64,000 nucleotides of DNA, from NCBI GenBank assembly GCA_963812255.1, contig CAWEUM010000005.1, positions 1,736,001 through 1,800,000 of the forward strand. Reading direction: 5' to 3'. The notes under the pieces were generated by a model. It was not told the origin of the DNA, did no database searches, and was given only the letters and a program-made list of their open reading frames with translations. This document shows, piece by piece, positions 9,501 to 18,633 of the stretch. Each line of letters opens with the position of its first letter. The stretch's first letter is position 1. The DNA is from DATJGR01 sp963812255 (GTDB lineage: Bacteria > Pseudomonadota > Gammaproteobacteria > Pseudomonadales > Azotimanducaceae). Made by a program: the position numbers and the translations under genes.

Positions 9501-10691
9501 CTAACAATCCGATCGATCGCGACCACGCACTTCGCGACCGAACAGGCGCCAGTACAGAAGCAACACCGAAATCGTCGCGACTTCTGCGACCAGCAACGCA
9601 TATCGCGGCCCAACGCGGTCGGCGAACCAACCCAACGCGAATACCACGACCGCGTACAACAGGTTGCCTGCCAGCGACACGAGCGAACCCATCGTGGCGC
9701 GCTGACGGTCGCTGAAGCCCTGCTGCATCAGGCTGCCCTGCGCCACCACGCTGGGGCCGTACGGCATCGCGGCGAGCGAGGCAATCGCGGGACTCGCCAC
9801 GGTAGGCGTCGCGGTGGCCGCTACCCCGAACAGAATGCTGGCGGCGTTGGCCCACAACAGCACCGGTAACTCGCGCCAGCGCCGGATGATGCGGCCCGCG
9901 GCGCGAAATCCGAGCGCAGCGAATGCATGTGTGAGCGTGCTCGCGACACCCAATCCCGACGGCGACCACAACGTCGCAAAGTACGCCGGATAGAACATGT
10001 GCTTGGCTTCGCCGAGCGCGAATCCGATGATCGAGGCGATGCTCACGCCGCGGAGCCGCGCGTCGTGACGAAACCCGATCACCGCGTCGCGCAGGTGCGC
10101 AAGCAGGTTGGTCTGGATGGCGCTCTCGTGGCGCGATGGTTCGACCGTGAAGTAGCCGATGACCAGGCCGATCGCCTGCGGAATCAACGACAGCCAGAAC
10201 AGTGTCCGGAATCCGGACCACAACAGCACGACGGTCGCGGTCAGCGCCGACAGTGCCAGCGCAATCTGGAACATCGAGCTGAGTTGACCCTGATACTCCG
10301 GGAACGACTGCTCCGCACCATCGTCCTTCAGTGTGTCGTAGAGAAATGCCTCCTGGTTGCCGCTGAAAAGCGCAAACGAAAGACCCTCGAGCAATGCGCC
10401 GATCGCCAGCACTGCGAACGAATCTCCGACGGCATACGCGCCGATGCAGGCGATGTTCGCAAGCTGGCCGGCCAGCATCGTCAGCCGGCGCCCGACCCGG
10501 TCCGAGAACACACCGGTGGGTACTTCGAACAGCGACGACGAGACTTTGGCAATTGCCAACAGCAGCACTGCGTCTGCGTAAGATCCAGTGACCTGGGCAA
10601 AATAGACCACCATGACGGGGCCGTAGATGCGGAAATCGTTGCAGAAGTTGAACCACGCGAGCAGGCGGATGTTGCGAACGGCGCGGTCCAT
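9501..10691 (-). CDS. MFS transporter
   Basis: This 396-residue major facilitator superfamily permease has about 12 predicted transmembrane helices. The signature loop between TM2 and TM3 is present as FEVPTGVFSDRVGRR, and the central loop between the two six-helix halves is basic (RHDARLRG). The N-terminal segment NIRLLAWFNFCNDFRIYGPVM resembles uncharacterised MFS proteins near the DHA family. It is divergent from an AraC-type regulator with only 42 bases between start codons, so control by that regulator is likely. The substrate is unknown. Confidence 0.88.
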   Translation of the reverse strand: MDRAVRNIRLLAWFNFCNDFRIYGPVMVVYFAQVTGSYADAVLLLAIAKVSSSLFEVPTGVFSDRVGRRLTMLAGQLANIACIGAYAVGDSFAVLAIGALLEGLSFALFSGNQEAFLYDTLKDDGAEQSFPEYQGQLSSMFQIALALSALTATVVLLWSGFRTLFWLSLIPQAIGLVIGYFTVEPSRHESAIQTNLLAHLRDAVIGFRHDARLRGVSIASIIGFALGEAKHMFYPAYFATLWSPSGLGVASTLTHAFAALGFRAAGRIIRRWRELPVLLWANAASILFGVAATATPTVASPAIASLAAMPYGPSVVAQGSLMQQGFSDRQRATMGSLVSLAGNLLYAVVVFALGWFADRVGPRYALLVAEVATISVLLLYWRLFGREVRGRDRSDC

Positions 10692-10733
10692 GCGCGCATC
10701 CTAAAGGGCTGCCCCCGTGCGACACTAGCTTGC

Positions 10734-11912
10734 ATGACGCTCCCGGCTGCTTTCTTCGCAATCGACTGTGTCGGCATGTTCGTCGCGATGCTGCTCGCCG
10801 TCGGCCTGTTGGCGGTGTACCCGCGTAGCGTCTCCGCGCGGATCGCGGCGTTCATCGTCATCGTCTCGGCCGGTTACGTGGTGTTCAGCCGCGTCATGTT
10901 CACGGGTTGGATCCCAGCGCCGTTCCGCGTTGCGCCGGGCGAGAGCGTGATGCTGACACTGCAAGTGCTCATGAACACCACGCCGGGCGCGTTCATGCTG
11001 TTGTGCTTCAGCCTGTTCGACGAATCGAACCGCCGCTTTCCACGCGCCTTGATCGCACTGTTTGCGCTGCAGGTGGCGCTCGAAGATCTGATTCCCTATC
11101 TGTTCGGCGTCACGACCCACCCGAGCCTCGTGCCAACGACGACGGACGCGAACATCATGCTATTTCTGATTTACGAAGCATTGCCCGCAGCGCTGCAGAC
11201 GCTCTTCATCGGCGCAGCGTTGTACTGGACAATCAAGGACTGGCGTGCGGATCTGGTCGAAACCCGACGCCTGCAGCGCCTCGTGCTGATGGTCGTGATC
11301 GGCGTCAACATCGTCTCGTACACGTTGCTGACCCGGCTGATATTGGACCCCCACGACATCAGTTTGCTGTACGTGCACGAGAGCTACACCGCGTTCAACG
11401 CGCTGACGAACGCAATCGTGCTGCTGTTCTTGACGCGCCTCGGCTTCAACGCGCCGTCCGTGGAGATTGCCCCCAATACTGTCCTCGACCCGCATCGCGC
11501 GGTCGATCTCGACTGCTCCGCTTTCGATGCGGCCGCATTCGACGCGGCGATGAAAGCGCACGTCTACCGCGAGGCCGGTCTAACGATCGCATCGCTGGCA
11601 AAGCGGCTGAACATGCCCGAGTACCGGCTGCGGCGGCTGATCAACGTTCAGCTCGGCTTCCGCAACTTCAATCAGATGCTGCATGCCTACCGGGTGGCCG
11701 ACGCAAGCGAAGCGTTGGCCGATCCTGCACAACGGCGCCTGCCGATTCTGTCGATCGCACTGTCGGTTGGGTATCAGTCGATCAATCCGTTCAACCGCGC
11801 ATTCCGCGAACTGAAAGGCACCACACCGTCTGCGTTTCGGCAAAACGCACTCGCCAATTCCACACCGGATCCTGATATCTCGCACCGATTCGAGGAATCG
11901 ACCACCACGTAG
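10734..11912 (+). CDS. AraC-family regulator with membrane-spanning N-terminus
   Basis: This 392-residue protein has roughly seven hydrophobic segments in residues 1-235, then a cytoplasmic linker and a C-terminal AraC-type double helix-turn-helix (about 285-375). The first HTH is near LTIASLAKRLNMPEYRLRRL and the second near ILSIALSVGYQSINPFNRAF, closing with the family GTTPSAFR. The start is the ATG at 10734; a much longer in-frame ORF upstream runs through the divergent MFS gene and is a shadow. The layout suggests a one-component membrane sensor. The divergent MFS gene is its most likely target. Confidence 0.87.
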   Translation: MTLPAAFFAIDCVGMFVAMLLAVGLLAVYPRSVSARIAAFIVIVSAGYVVFSRVMFTGWIPAPFRVAPGESVMLTLQVLMNTTPGAFMLLCFSLFDESNRRFPRALIALFALQVALEDLIPYLFGVTTHPSLVPTTTDANIMLFLIYEALPAALQTLFIGAALYWTIKDWRADLVETRRLQRLVLMVVIGVNIVSYTLLTRLILDPHDISLLYVHESYTAFNALTNAIVLLFLTRLGFNAPSVEIAPNTVLDPHRAVDLDCSAFDAAAFDAAMKAHVYREAGLTIASLAKRLNMPEYRLRRLINVQLGFRNFNQMLHAYRVADASEALADPAQRRLPILSIALSVGYQSINPFNRAFRELKGTTPSAFRQNALANSTPDPDISHRFEESTTT

Positions 11913-11988
11913 AAGGGATGACGAGACACCACTGAAGCCGTGCCGCAGGGTGAGCACCTCAACACGACTCATATGAAGGAGCGCGGCA

Positions 11989-12693
11989 GTGAACGAGTGC
12001 CTCGTGGACCTGCAGGGTGTCGGCAAACGGTACCAGCGTGGCACGCATGTCGTGAACGTGTTGAACGATCTGGATCTGAGGGTGGCGTGCGGTGAGTTCG
12101 TCGCGTTCATGGGTCCGTCGGGTTCCGGCAAGAGTACTCTGCTGAACCTGATCGGCGGACTCGACACACCGGACGCCGGGAAGGTGTTGATCGACGGGCG
12201 CGATATCGCGCATTACACCGATCGGCAACTGACTGCCTGGCGCGCCGCATATGTCGGCTTCGTTTTTCAGTCGTACAACCTCCTACCGGCGCTGACCGCA
12301 CAGCAGAATGTCGCGCTGCCACTGCTGCTGACGGACCTCGCACTCGGCGAGATCCAGCGGCGTGCGCGAACCGCCCTCGAGATCGTCGGTCTCGCCGATC
12401 GCGCCGCGCATCGACCACGCGAATTGTCCGGCGGTCAGGAGCAGCGCGTGTCGATCGCGCGAGCGCTCGCCACCGATCCGACCCTGCTGATTTGTGACGA
12501 ACCCACCGGTGGGCTCGATCGCGGCGCCGCCGACCAGGTGTTGGAACTCCTCGAACTACTGCACCTCGAACACGGCAAGACCGTGATCATGGTGACTCAT
12601 GATCCGAAGGCCGCCAGGCACGCGCAGCGCGTGCTGCAGATGGACAAAGGCGTGCTGCTCGACGCGGCCGACGCGGTCCGGATCGCGACATGA
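11989..12693 (+). CDS. ABC transporter ATP-binding protein (LolD/MacB type)
   Basis: This is the nucleotide-binding subunit of a type VII (MacB/FtsX-like) ABC system, 234 residues. The GTG start at 11989 is preceded by AAGGAG. Walker A is GPSGSGKST (about residue 43), the Q-loop FQSYNLLPALT, the signature LSGGQEQRVSIARALA, Walker B LLICDEPTGGLD, and the H-loop His lies in VTHD. The signature has Glu-Gln where LolD proteins usually have QQ. It overlaps the first permease gene by ATGA. With the two permeases it forms a mechanotransmission or lipoprotein/peptide export complex; no periplasmic adaptor is adjacent. Confidence 0.94.
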   Translation: MNECLVDLQGVGKRYQRGTHVVNVLNDLDLRVACGEFVAFMGPSGSGKSTLLNLIGGLDTPDAGKVLIDGRDIAHYTDRQLTAWRAAYVGFVFQSYNLLPALTAQQNVALPLLLTDLALGEIQRRARTALEIVGLADRAAHRPRELSGGQEQRVSIARALATDPTLLICDEPTGGLDRGAADQVLELLELLHLEHGKTVIMVTHDPKAARHAQRVLQMDKGVLLDAADAVRIAT

Positions 12694-13841
12694 GTTGGCT
12701 GCGTTTGTTGTGGGTGGGTCTGTGGCGGCAGCCTTTACGTACGCTGCTGACAGCCGCGAGCCTTGCAACAGCGTTTTTGCTGCTCGGACTGCTCGCGCCG
12801 ATCATGTTGGTGTTCGAGCACCGCAACGACCTCGCAGGTGTGGAGCGGCTCATCGTGCAGCCGCGCTATTCGATTACCGACTTCCTGCAGGTGAGCCAGG
12901 CAGCCACCATTGGCGCGTTCCCGGGCGTTCGCATGACCACGCATCAGACGTGGTTCGGCGGTACGTTCCGCGATCCGGCCAACAACTTTCCCCGCTGGGC
13001 GGTGCCGCCGGAAAGCTATCTCGCATTGCGCCCCGAGATGTTGCTCGAGGCCCCGCAACGCAAAGCGTTCGTCGAGGCGCGCACCGGCGCGATCATAGGC
13101 CGCGAGACCGCCTCGAAGTATGCTCTGAAGATAGGCGACCGCATCGCGCTGATCCCCGATATCTGGTCCAACAAGGACGCCAAGGCGTGGGAATTCGACG
13201 TCGTCGGAATATTCGACGGCACGGACCCCACAGTCGACCTGAGCGCGATGTATATCAACTATGCCTACTTCGACGAATATCGGACCTGGGGCAACGGGCT
13301 GATCGGCTACGTGCTGGTTGGGCTCGACGATGGCGCGCGGGCGGCCGACGTTGCCGCTGCCATCGATGCGCGTTTCGCGAACTCTGCCGATGCCACGAGC
13401 ACGTCTTCGGAACGGGACTACGCGATGCAGTTTGTCGATCAGCTTGGCGACATCGGGCTGATGCTGTCGGTGATTCTCGGCTCCGTGCTGTTCGCGATCG
13501 CATTGGTGGCTGCGAACACGATGGCGCAAGGCATCCGCGAACGCATGGCAGAGTTCGCGGTATTGCACGCGCTTGGGTTCCAGCGCCGCACGCTCGAGTT
13601 GCTGGTCACCGGCGAAGCGTTGTTGCTGGTGCTGCTCGGCGCCATACCCGGACTGTTGGGCGCCTCGGCATTGATCGAAGCCGGCCGCCAGTGGCTGCCG
13701 CAGCTCGGCGGAGTCGCGATGGGGCTCGACACAGTCGCACGGGCCGCAGCGGTTGCCACCGTGCTGATGCTGCTCGCGGCGTGCCAGCCTGCCTGGCGGC
13801 TGCACCGGCTTCGCATCGTCGATACATTGCGCGCGCTGTAA
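12690..13841 (+). CDS. ABC transporter permease, FtsX/MacB-like (first)
   Basis: This 383-residue permease has one N-terminal TM helix (about 20-40), a periplasmic MacB-PCD-like domain (about 45-245) and a C-terminal FtsX domain with three TM helices (about 255-375). Recognisable family segments are MAQGIRERMAEFAVLHALGFQRR between TM2 and TM3 and the final LRIVDTLRAL. It overlaps the ATPase gene and precedes a paralogous permease by 14 bases, so the complex is probably a heterodimer of permeases with two ATPase copies. Confidence 0.9.
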   Translation: MSWLRLLWVGLWRQPLRTLLTAASLATAFLLLGLLAPIMLVFEHRNDLAGVERLIVQPRYSITDFLQVSQAATIGAFPGVRMTTHQTWFGGTFRDPANNFPRWAVPPESYLALRPEMLLEAPQRKAFVEARTGAIIGRETASKYALKIGDRIALIPDIWSNKDAKAWEFDVVGIFDGTDPTVDLSAMYINYAYFDEYRTWGNGLIGYVLVGLDDGARAADVAAAIDARFANSADATSTSSERDYAMQFVDQLGDIGLMLSVILGSVLFAIALVAANTMAQGIRERMAEFAVLHALGFQRRTLELLVTGEALLLVLLGAIPGLLGASALIEAGRQWLPQLGGVAMGLDTVARAAAVATVLMLLAACQPAWRLHRLRIVDTLRAL

Positions 13842-13855
13842 GGAGTCAGACCGTC

Positions 13856-15052
13856 ATGCTGCGTCAGTCCATGGCCATTACGTTGATCAACCTCGCTACG
13901 CTGCGCACGCGCCTCGGCGCCGGCATTGTCGTGATCATTGGCGTGGCGGGCGTGGTGTTCGTGTTCACCGCACTGTTCGCCATGGCGAACGGATTGATGC
14001 ACACGTTACGGGCCACCGGCGAGCCCGACCGCGCGCTGATCCTTGGCCAGGGATCGCATTCGGAGATCAACGGTTCGATCACCCGCGATCAGGCGGCAAT
14101 CATCGTCAGCCTATCCGGCATCGCGGCGACGCATTCGTCGGACGGCCGGCGCATCCCGCTCGCATCCGCGGAGATCTATGCCACGGTGAATCTACCGCGC
14201 CGCAAAGACGGCCATCGTGCCGGGCTGCCGCTACGCGGCGTTAGCGCAGATGCCTTCCGGGTGCGGCCAGAGGTGCAGATCACCGCGGGGCGGCGGCTCG
14301 AACCGGGGCGCTTCGAACTGATCGTCGGCGACGGCGCCGCCCGCGTGTTCAAGGGTCTCGACGTTGGTGACCCAGTCTCGATCAAAGGCACATCGTTTCG
14401 CGTGGTTGGACATTTCAGCGCTGCGGGCCACGCGACCGAATCGGAGGCGTGGATGGACGTCGACGTGATGGCGAATGTGTTCAGCCGAGGGCCGTATCTG
14501 CAATCGGTGCTGGTGCGGCTCGAATCGCCCGACGCGCTGGCGCCGTTGACAGCCGCAATCGATGCAGATCGACGGCTCTCCAACAGCCTGTTTCGCGAAT
14601 CCCATTTCTACGCCGGGCAATCGGAATCAGCGACGCGCCTCATGAAAATCGTTGGCTTCACGGCCGGGACGATCATGGCGCTGGGTGCCACGTTTGCGGC
14701 ATTGAACGCGCTGTACGCCGCGGTATCGGCGCGCACCCGCGAGATCGCGACATTGCGCGCGCTCGGTTTCTCGGCCGCGCCGATCGTCGTATCGGTACTG
14801 AGCGAGTCGCTGGCGCTGTCGCTATCGGGCGGTCTATTGGGCGCCACTATCGGTTGGCTCGTGTTCGATGGCCTCAACATGGCGTCGGTCGGTGCGACGT
14901 ATTCGCAGGTTGCCTTTCGTTTTTCCGTCACGCCGGGACTGGTGTACTCGGGAATCGCTGTCGCGCTGGCAATCGGATTTGTCGGCGGCCTCATGCCCGC
15001 CCTGCGCGCGGCGCGACAGAGCGTGGTGGAAGGCCTGCGCACTCTGGCATAG
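13856..15052 (+). CDS. ABC transporter permease, FtsX/MacB-like (second)
   Basis: This second permease of the operon has 398 residues from the ATG at 13856, which follows AAGGAG. The in-frame ORF extends far upstream through the other two genes, but that part is shadow. Its topology matches its neighbour: one TM near residues 20-45, an extracytoplasmic domain with a MacB-PCD-like core, then three TM helices with the conserved SARTREIATLRALGFS segment and a closing VVEGLRTLA. The operon ends here; the next gene on the opposite strand is a broken MscS. Confidence 0.9.
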   Translation: MLRQSMAITLINLATLRTRLGAGIVVIIGVAGVVFVFTALFAMANGLMHTLRATGEPDRALILGQGSHSEINGSITRDQAAIIVSLSGIAATHSSDGRRIPLASAEIYATVNLPRRKDGHRAGLPLRGVSADAFRVRPEVQITAGRRLEPGRFELIVGDGAARVFKGLDVGDPVSIKGTSFRVVGHFSAAGHATESEAWMDVDVMANVFSRGPYLQSVLVRLESPDALAPLTAAIDADRRLSNSLFRESHFYAGQSESATRLMKIVGFTAGTIMALGATFAALNALYAAVSARTREIATLRALGFSAAPIVVSVLSESLALSLSGGLLGATIGWLVFDGLNMASVGATYSQVAFRFSVTPGLVYSGIAVALAIGFVGGLMPALRAARQSVVEGLRTLA

Positions 15053-15107
15053 ACACTTGCACCCGTCTGGCAGTGTGGCGATCGGCGCTGCGCGGGTACT
15101 GATCGGA

Positions 15108-15620
15108 TTACACCGACGCGGATATCCAGTTGCCGCAGCTTGCCGTAGTTGTGCAAGATGTCACATACGACCGATTTGGTGCGACCACCCGCGACAGGTC
15201 GGTGTGACCGAGCACCGTATTGAACAAGCCGATGCCTTCGACATTGCCTTCTACGCCCACCACGGACATGTACTCGCCCACCCTGAACGGCCGCGTGAAA
15301 ATGAACGTCAATCCCACGGCAACGTTACCGAGCACGCCTTGCATGGCCAGCGCGATCCCAGCCCCGGCGACACCGAGGCCCGCGATCATCGGCAACAGCT
15401 CCACACCCAGGTTCTGCAGCGCCATGATGACGAACAGACCGAGTACGAATGCCCGAACGACGCGTACCAGCAACGTACGCACAGAGACTTCAATCGCCAG
15501 CCGCATCAGCATTCTGTCGAACGCCTGCCATAGCCAGCGGCCTACGAAGCCACGTGGACGGCATGCATTCTGCCACCGCGCGCCATGATTCGAACGTTGG
15601 TTGCGACGCGAGATTCGCAC
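15108..15620 (-). pseudogene. Frameshifted and truncated MscS-family channel remnant
   Basis: The frame from about 15540 down to 15185 encodes the pore region of an MscS mechanosensitive channel: a TM segment around VVRAFVLGLFVIMALQNLG, the TM3 pore helix GLGVAGAGIALAMQGVLGN, then TFIFTRPFRVGEYM and the beta-domain start. It reads VVAPNR near 15180, after which the frame turns into nonsense. The neighbouring frame then supplies the expected continuation DILHNYGKLRQLDIRVGV, so a small indel lies at about 15175-15185. After that the remaining 80-100 residues of the beta and C-terminal domain are missing and the ABC operon begins. The 5' end also overlaps the divergent HAD gene. An intact MscS gene lies 1.5 kb away. 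Confidence 0.8.
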
Positions 15621-15630
15621 TGAGCGCTAC

Positions 15631-16440
15631 ATGAGCACGCCGGATATACGACTGATCGCGTTGGACATCGACGGCACACTGATCGAGCCAGGCTCGGGAC
15701 ACGACGCCATGCCTGACGTCGCCATTACCGAGGCGGTGACGCGTCTGGTAGCAGCGGGGGTCGTGGTCGTGTTGGCGAGCGGCCGGATGTATCCGGGCAC
15801 CGCGCGAATCGCTGCGCATCTGCGCCTCGACAGTCCGCTGATCTGCCAGCAGGGTGCCAGCGTGCATCGCGCCGACGGCAGCCAACTGCACCGGTTTTCA
15901 ATCGATGCGACCATCGCCGACGAACTCGTCGCGTTCTCTCAGGAGCGAGGCTGGCCGTTCGCCTGGTTCGACGCGGTGCGCTATCTCGCCTCGCAACCCA
16001 ACAGCGCATCCGATGAGTACGGCCGGGTATCCGGGGTGACACCGGAATATCGCAGCGACGCCAACCGCGCCGGCGTCATACCGACCGGAGTCGATATCAT
16101 CAGCACGGCTGCCGACGCCAACGGCGTGCACGAATATCTCGCAAAGTACTACGGCGAACGCGTACACCTGTTGGACTTTCCGTCCGTCACGGCGGCGCAT
16201 TCTCCCGAGGCGAGCAAGGCCAACGCGCTGGCACTGCTCGCCGCCGAACTCGGCATCGGGGCCGACGCGGTGCTCGCGATCGGAGACAGTGTCAACGACG
16301 CGTCGATGCTGCGCTGGGCCGGACGCGGCGTGGCGATGCCGCATAGTGATAGATATGCACGCGCGGCAGCAGACGAGATCCTCGGCGGCAGCGGCGTATC
16401 GGGCGTGGCGCCGCTGCTGCGTTCAGTGTTGCAGTACTAG
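15631..16440 (+). CDS. Cof-type HAD hydrolase
   Basis: This 269-residue HAD-superfamily phosphatase of the Cof/YidA class probably dephosphorylates small sugar phosphates or cofactors. Motif I is LDIDGTL with the nucleophile Asp near residue 11, motif II is the Ser in VVLASGR, the conserved Lys lies in EASKANAL, and motif III/IV is AIGDSVNDASML. The type-IIB cap lies between residues 85 and 185. The start is the ATG at 15631 rather than the upstream in-frame ATG at 15601, because the family begins about eight residues before motif I. It stands alone between the MscS remnant and a convergent GST. Confidence 0.92.
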   Translation: MSTPDIRLIALDIDGTLIEPGSGHDAMPDVAITEAVTRLVAAGVVVVLASGRMYPGTARIAAHLRLDSPLICQQGASVHRADGSQLHRFSIDATIADELVAFSQERGWPFAWFDAVRYLASQPNSASDEYGRVSGVTPEYRSDANRAGVIPTGVDIISTAADANGVHEYLAKYYGERVHLLDFPSVTAAHSPEASKANALALLAAELGIGADAVLAIGDSVNDASMLRWAGRGVAMPHSDRYARAAADEILGGSGVSGVAPLLRSVLQY

Positions 16441-16450
16441 CCTTTCCAGG

Positions 16451-17062
16451 TCAGGCGCCACCTTTCGTCATCGCCCGCTGATACGCGGGGCGCGCCTCGA
16501 TGCGATCGACGAATGCCGTCAGATTCGGAAACGCGTCCCGCCCGGCGAACATGACGGCAACCTGGGCCACGAACGACAACTGCACGTCGGCACCGGTGAG
16601 ATGATCACCCACGAAGTAATCCCGCCCCTTCAACTCGTCGTTCAGGAATCCAAGGTGATTCTGCGTTTCGCTATCGATACGAGGCTGCAGCACTGCACCG
16701 GCATCGCCCAGACGCCCGACGTACAGTCGCAGCATCAACGGCAGCATCGCCGAGCCTTCGGCGTAGTGCAGGAACTGCATGTAGCGGTCGTAGTCTGCCG
16801 TGCCAACATCCGGCGCGAAGCGTCCGTCGCCGTAGCGCCGCACGAGATACTCGATGATCGCGCCGGATTCGAAGACGACTTTCCCGTCGTCGCGAATCAC
16901 CGGCGCCTTGCCGAGTGGATGAACCGTCTTCAGTTCCGGTGGCGCTAGATTCGTCGCGGCATCGCGCTGGTACATGACGAGTTCGTAATCGACCCCCAAC
17001 TCTTCGAGAAGCCAGGTGATCCGACGTGACCGTGATGCATTGAGGTGATGGACTTCGATCAT
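16451..17062 (-). CDS. Glutathione S-transferase
   Basis: This 203-residue cytosolic GST has an N-terminal thioredoxin-fold domain (about 1-80) with SRSRRITWLLEEL at the catalytic helix, the cis-Pro segment HPLGKAPVI, and the glutathione-binding E-S pair in VFESGAIIEYLVRRY. An all-helical C-terminal domain follows (about 90-200). The catalytic residue is probably one of the Ser at the start of helix 1, as in beta/theta-like bacterial enzymes. It lies 24 bases after the MscS gene on the same strand, so co-transcription is possible. The substrate is unknown. Confidence 0.92.
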   Translation of the reverse strand: MIEVHHLNASRSRRITWLLEELGVDYELVMYQRDAATNLAPPELKTVHPLGKAPVIRDDGKVVFESGAIIEYLVRRYGDGRFAPDVGTADYDRYMQFLHYAEGSAMLPLMLRLYVGRLGDAGAVLQPRIDSETQNHLGFLNDELKGRDYFVGDHLTGADVQLSFVAQVAVMFAGRDAFPNLTAFVDRIEARPAYQRAMTKGGA

Positions 17063-17086
17063 GATTGTTCCTGCGGAGGTCGATTG

Positions 17087-17929
17087 TCAGCTGGCTTGGT
17101 TGATCAGGTGCAGATCGCGCTGCGGATAGGGGATGGACAGGCCATTCGCTTCTAGCGCGCTTTTGATCCGCTCCAACGCATCGCCGCGAACGGCCCAATA
17201 GTCGGTGGACTTCACCCACGGGCGGACCGCGATGTTGACGCTGCTGTCGGCGAGTTCGAGCGTCATGATCTTGAGTTCCGGCTCGTCGAGAATCCGTTCA
17301 TCGGCCGCGAGGACTTGCTGTATCAGTGTCCTGGCACACGCGATATCGTCGTCGTAGCTGATCCCTATCACGAGATCGATACGCCGCGTCGCCTCAGTGG
17401 AATAGTTGGTGATCGCAGAACCGTAAATCAGGCTGTTTGGTATCGTGATGACACGATTGTCAGGTGTCTTGATCACCGTGTTGAATATCTTGATGCTGCT
17501 CACGGTACCGGAAACACCGCCAGCTTCGACGAAGTCACCGACCATGAACGGCCGGAAGAACACCAGCATCACGCCGGAGGAAAAGTTCGACAGCGAATCC
17601 TTCAACGCCAACCCGACCGCGAGACCCGCGGCACCGACGATCGCCAGGAAGTTGGTGGTCGGGACCCCAAGCGCGCTGACCGCCGTCAATAAAACGAACA
17701 CCAGCAAGGTCATGTTGATCAGATTTCCGAGAAAGCTCGCGAGCGTGGTTTCAACGCCGGCCCGCTGCACGGCTCTGCCGAACCAACTGGTCAATGCAGC
17801 CGCGATCCAACGCCCGATGAGGAAAATCAGGATCGATGCGACGAGGCGTCCCGTCCAATCGAGCAGGATCGGCCCGAACAGTTCCGGATCGACCACCTTG
17901 TCGAGACCGCTCAGTACTTTATCCAACAA
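17087..17929 (-). CDS. Small-conductance mechanosensitive channel (MscS family)
   Basis: This inner-membrane osmotic safety valve has 280 residues from a TTG at 17929, placed 7 bases after GAGGAGG. The in-frame ATG at 18016 would add an improbable Cys/Pro-rich leader. Three TM helices occupy about residues 20-125; TM3 has the Gly/Ala-packed pore sequence GAAGLAVGLALKDSLSNFSSG. The beta domain follows, with FMVGDFVEAGGVSGTV, the IPNS motif and GISYDDD, then the C-terminal alpha/beta cage ending in YPQRDLHL. It is near-normal E. coli MscS length. Nearby are a IIA-Ntr-like protein and a K+ channel, suggesting an osmotic/ion-balance neighbourhood. Confidence 0.93.
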   Translation of the reverse strand: MLDKVLSGLDKVVDPELFGPILLDWTGRLVASILIFLIGRWIAAALTSWFGRAVQRAGVETTLASFLGNLINMTLLVFVLLTAVSALGVPTTNFLAIVGAAGLAVGLALKDSLSNFSSGVMLVFFRPFMVGDFVEAGGVSGTVSSIKIFNTVIKTPDNRVITIPNSLIYGSAITNYSTEATRRIDLVIGISYDDDIACARTLIQQVLAADERILDEPELKIMTLELADSSVNIAVRPWVKSTDYWAVRGDALERIKSALEANGLSIPYPQRDLHLINQAS

Positions 17930-18040
17930 AATTTCGCCTCCTCGGGGCAACGGATGAGCGCAAAGAGTAAGCCGATCGCACACGCAAGGACAAGGCAGCG
18001 GTAGGCGCAGCTCCATCTGCGTCGCAACCGCGTAAAACCG

Positions 18041-18505
18041 TTAGCGATCTACCTCGTCGATGATGGCCAGCACATCGGTCGCGCTGGCGGCCGCCCGCAG
18101 GCGTTGGCGCGTGTCGCCGTCGCTCAACACCCGGGCGATGTTCGCCAGCGTATTCAGGTGCTCCTGAAATTGTTCCTTCGGCACGACGAACAGCAGAATG
18201 ATGTAGACGGGTTGGTCGTCCAGCGCCGAAAAATCGACGGCGTGTCTGGCGATGCCGAGCACCGCCTCGACGCGATCCACGTGATCCGTCGGTGCATGCG
18301 GGATGCCGATGCCATGTCCGATGCCGGTGCTCATGGTCTGTTCGCGTTCGCGAACGGCGACGCCGACCGCAGCCGCAGCGTCGGTGGGTATCTCGGCCGT
18401 CTCGATGAGCACAGTGATCAATTCGTCGATCGCGCTCCAACGATCGGTCGCCTGGAGATCGATCACGATCTGCTCGGGTCGGGTGATGAGTTCGTGCAGA
18501 AACAT
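18041..18505 (-). CDS. PTS IIA-like nitrogen regulatory protein (PtsN type)
   Basis: This 154-residue single-domain PTS EIIA type-2 (mannitol/fructose) protein resembles PtsN. The phospho-accepting His lies in GHGIGIPHAPTDHV, near residue 65, and the C-terminal part contains the usual helix LANIARVLSDGDTRQRL. The start is the ATG at 18505; a longer ORF would add 36 Arg-rich residues unlike the family. PtsN homologues regulate K+ uptake and sigma-54-related processes by protein contact in their unphosphorylated form. No rpoN, hpf or npr gene is adjacent; instead a K+ channel is divergent, with 128 bases between starts. Confidence 0.88.
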   Translation of the reverse strand: MFLHELITRPEQIVIDLQATDRWSAIDELITVLIETAEIPTDAAAAVGVAVREREQTMSTGIGHGIGIPHAPTDHVDRVEAVLGIARHAVDFSALDDQPVYIILLFVVPKEQFQEHLNTLANIARVLSDGDTRQRLRAAASATDVLAIIDEVDR

Positions 18506-18633
18506 GGAACTGTCGTGTCTATCTAGCCGGTGCCGGGCCAACGGGCAGCCAAGTGGCCGATCGCGGACTCGCGCGCTTAAACTGTCCGTCCGAGCATTCT
18601 CCCGCATCCTCAATCACTCGCAGTCGGACATTC

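Noticed and set aside
9927..10733. Upstream extension of the AraC-type gene to 9927
   Set aside because: The added 269 residues are antisense to the MFS transporter and have no recognisable domain; the regulator starts at 10734.
12599..13855. Upstream extension of the second ABC permease
   Set aside because: It overlaps the first permease in another frame; the ATG at 13856 has a good ribosome site and begins a normal FtsX-like protein.
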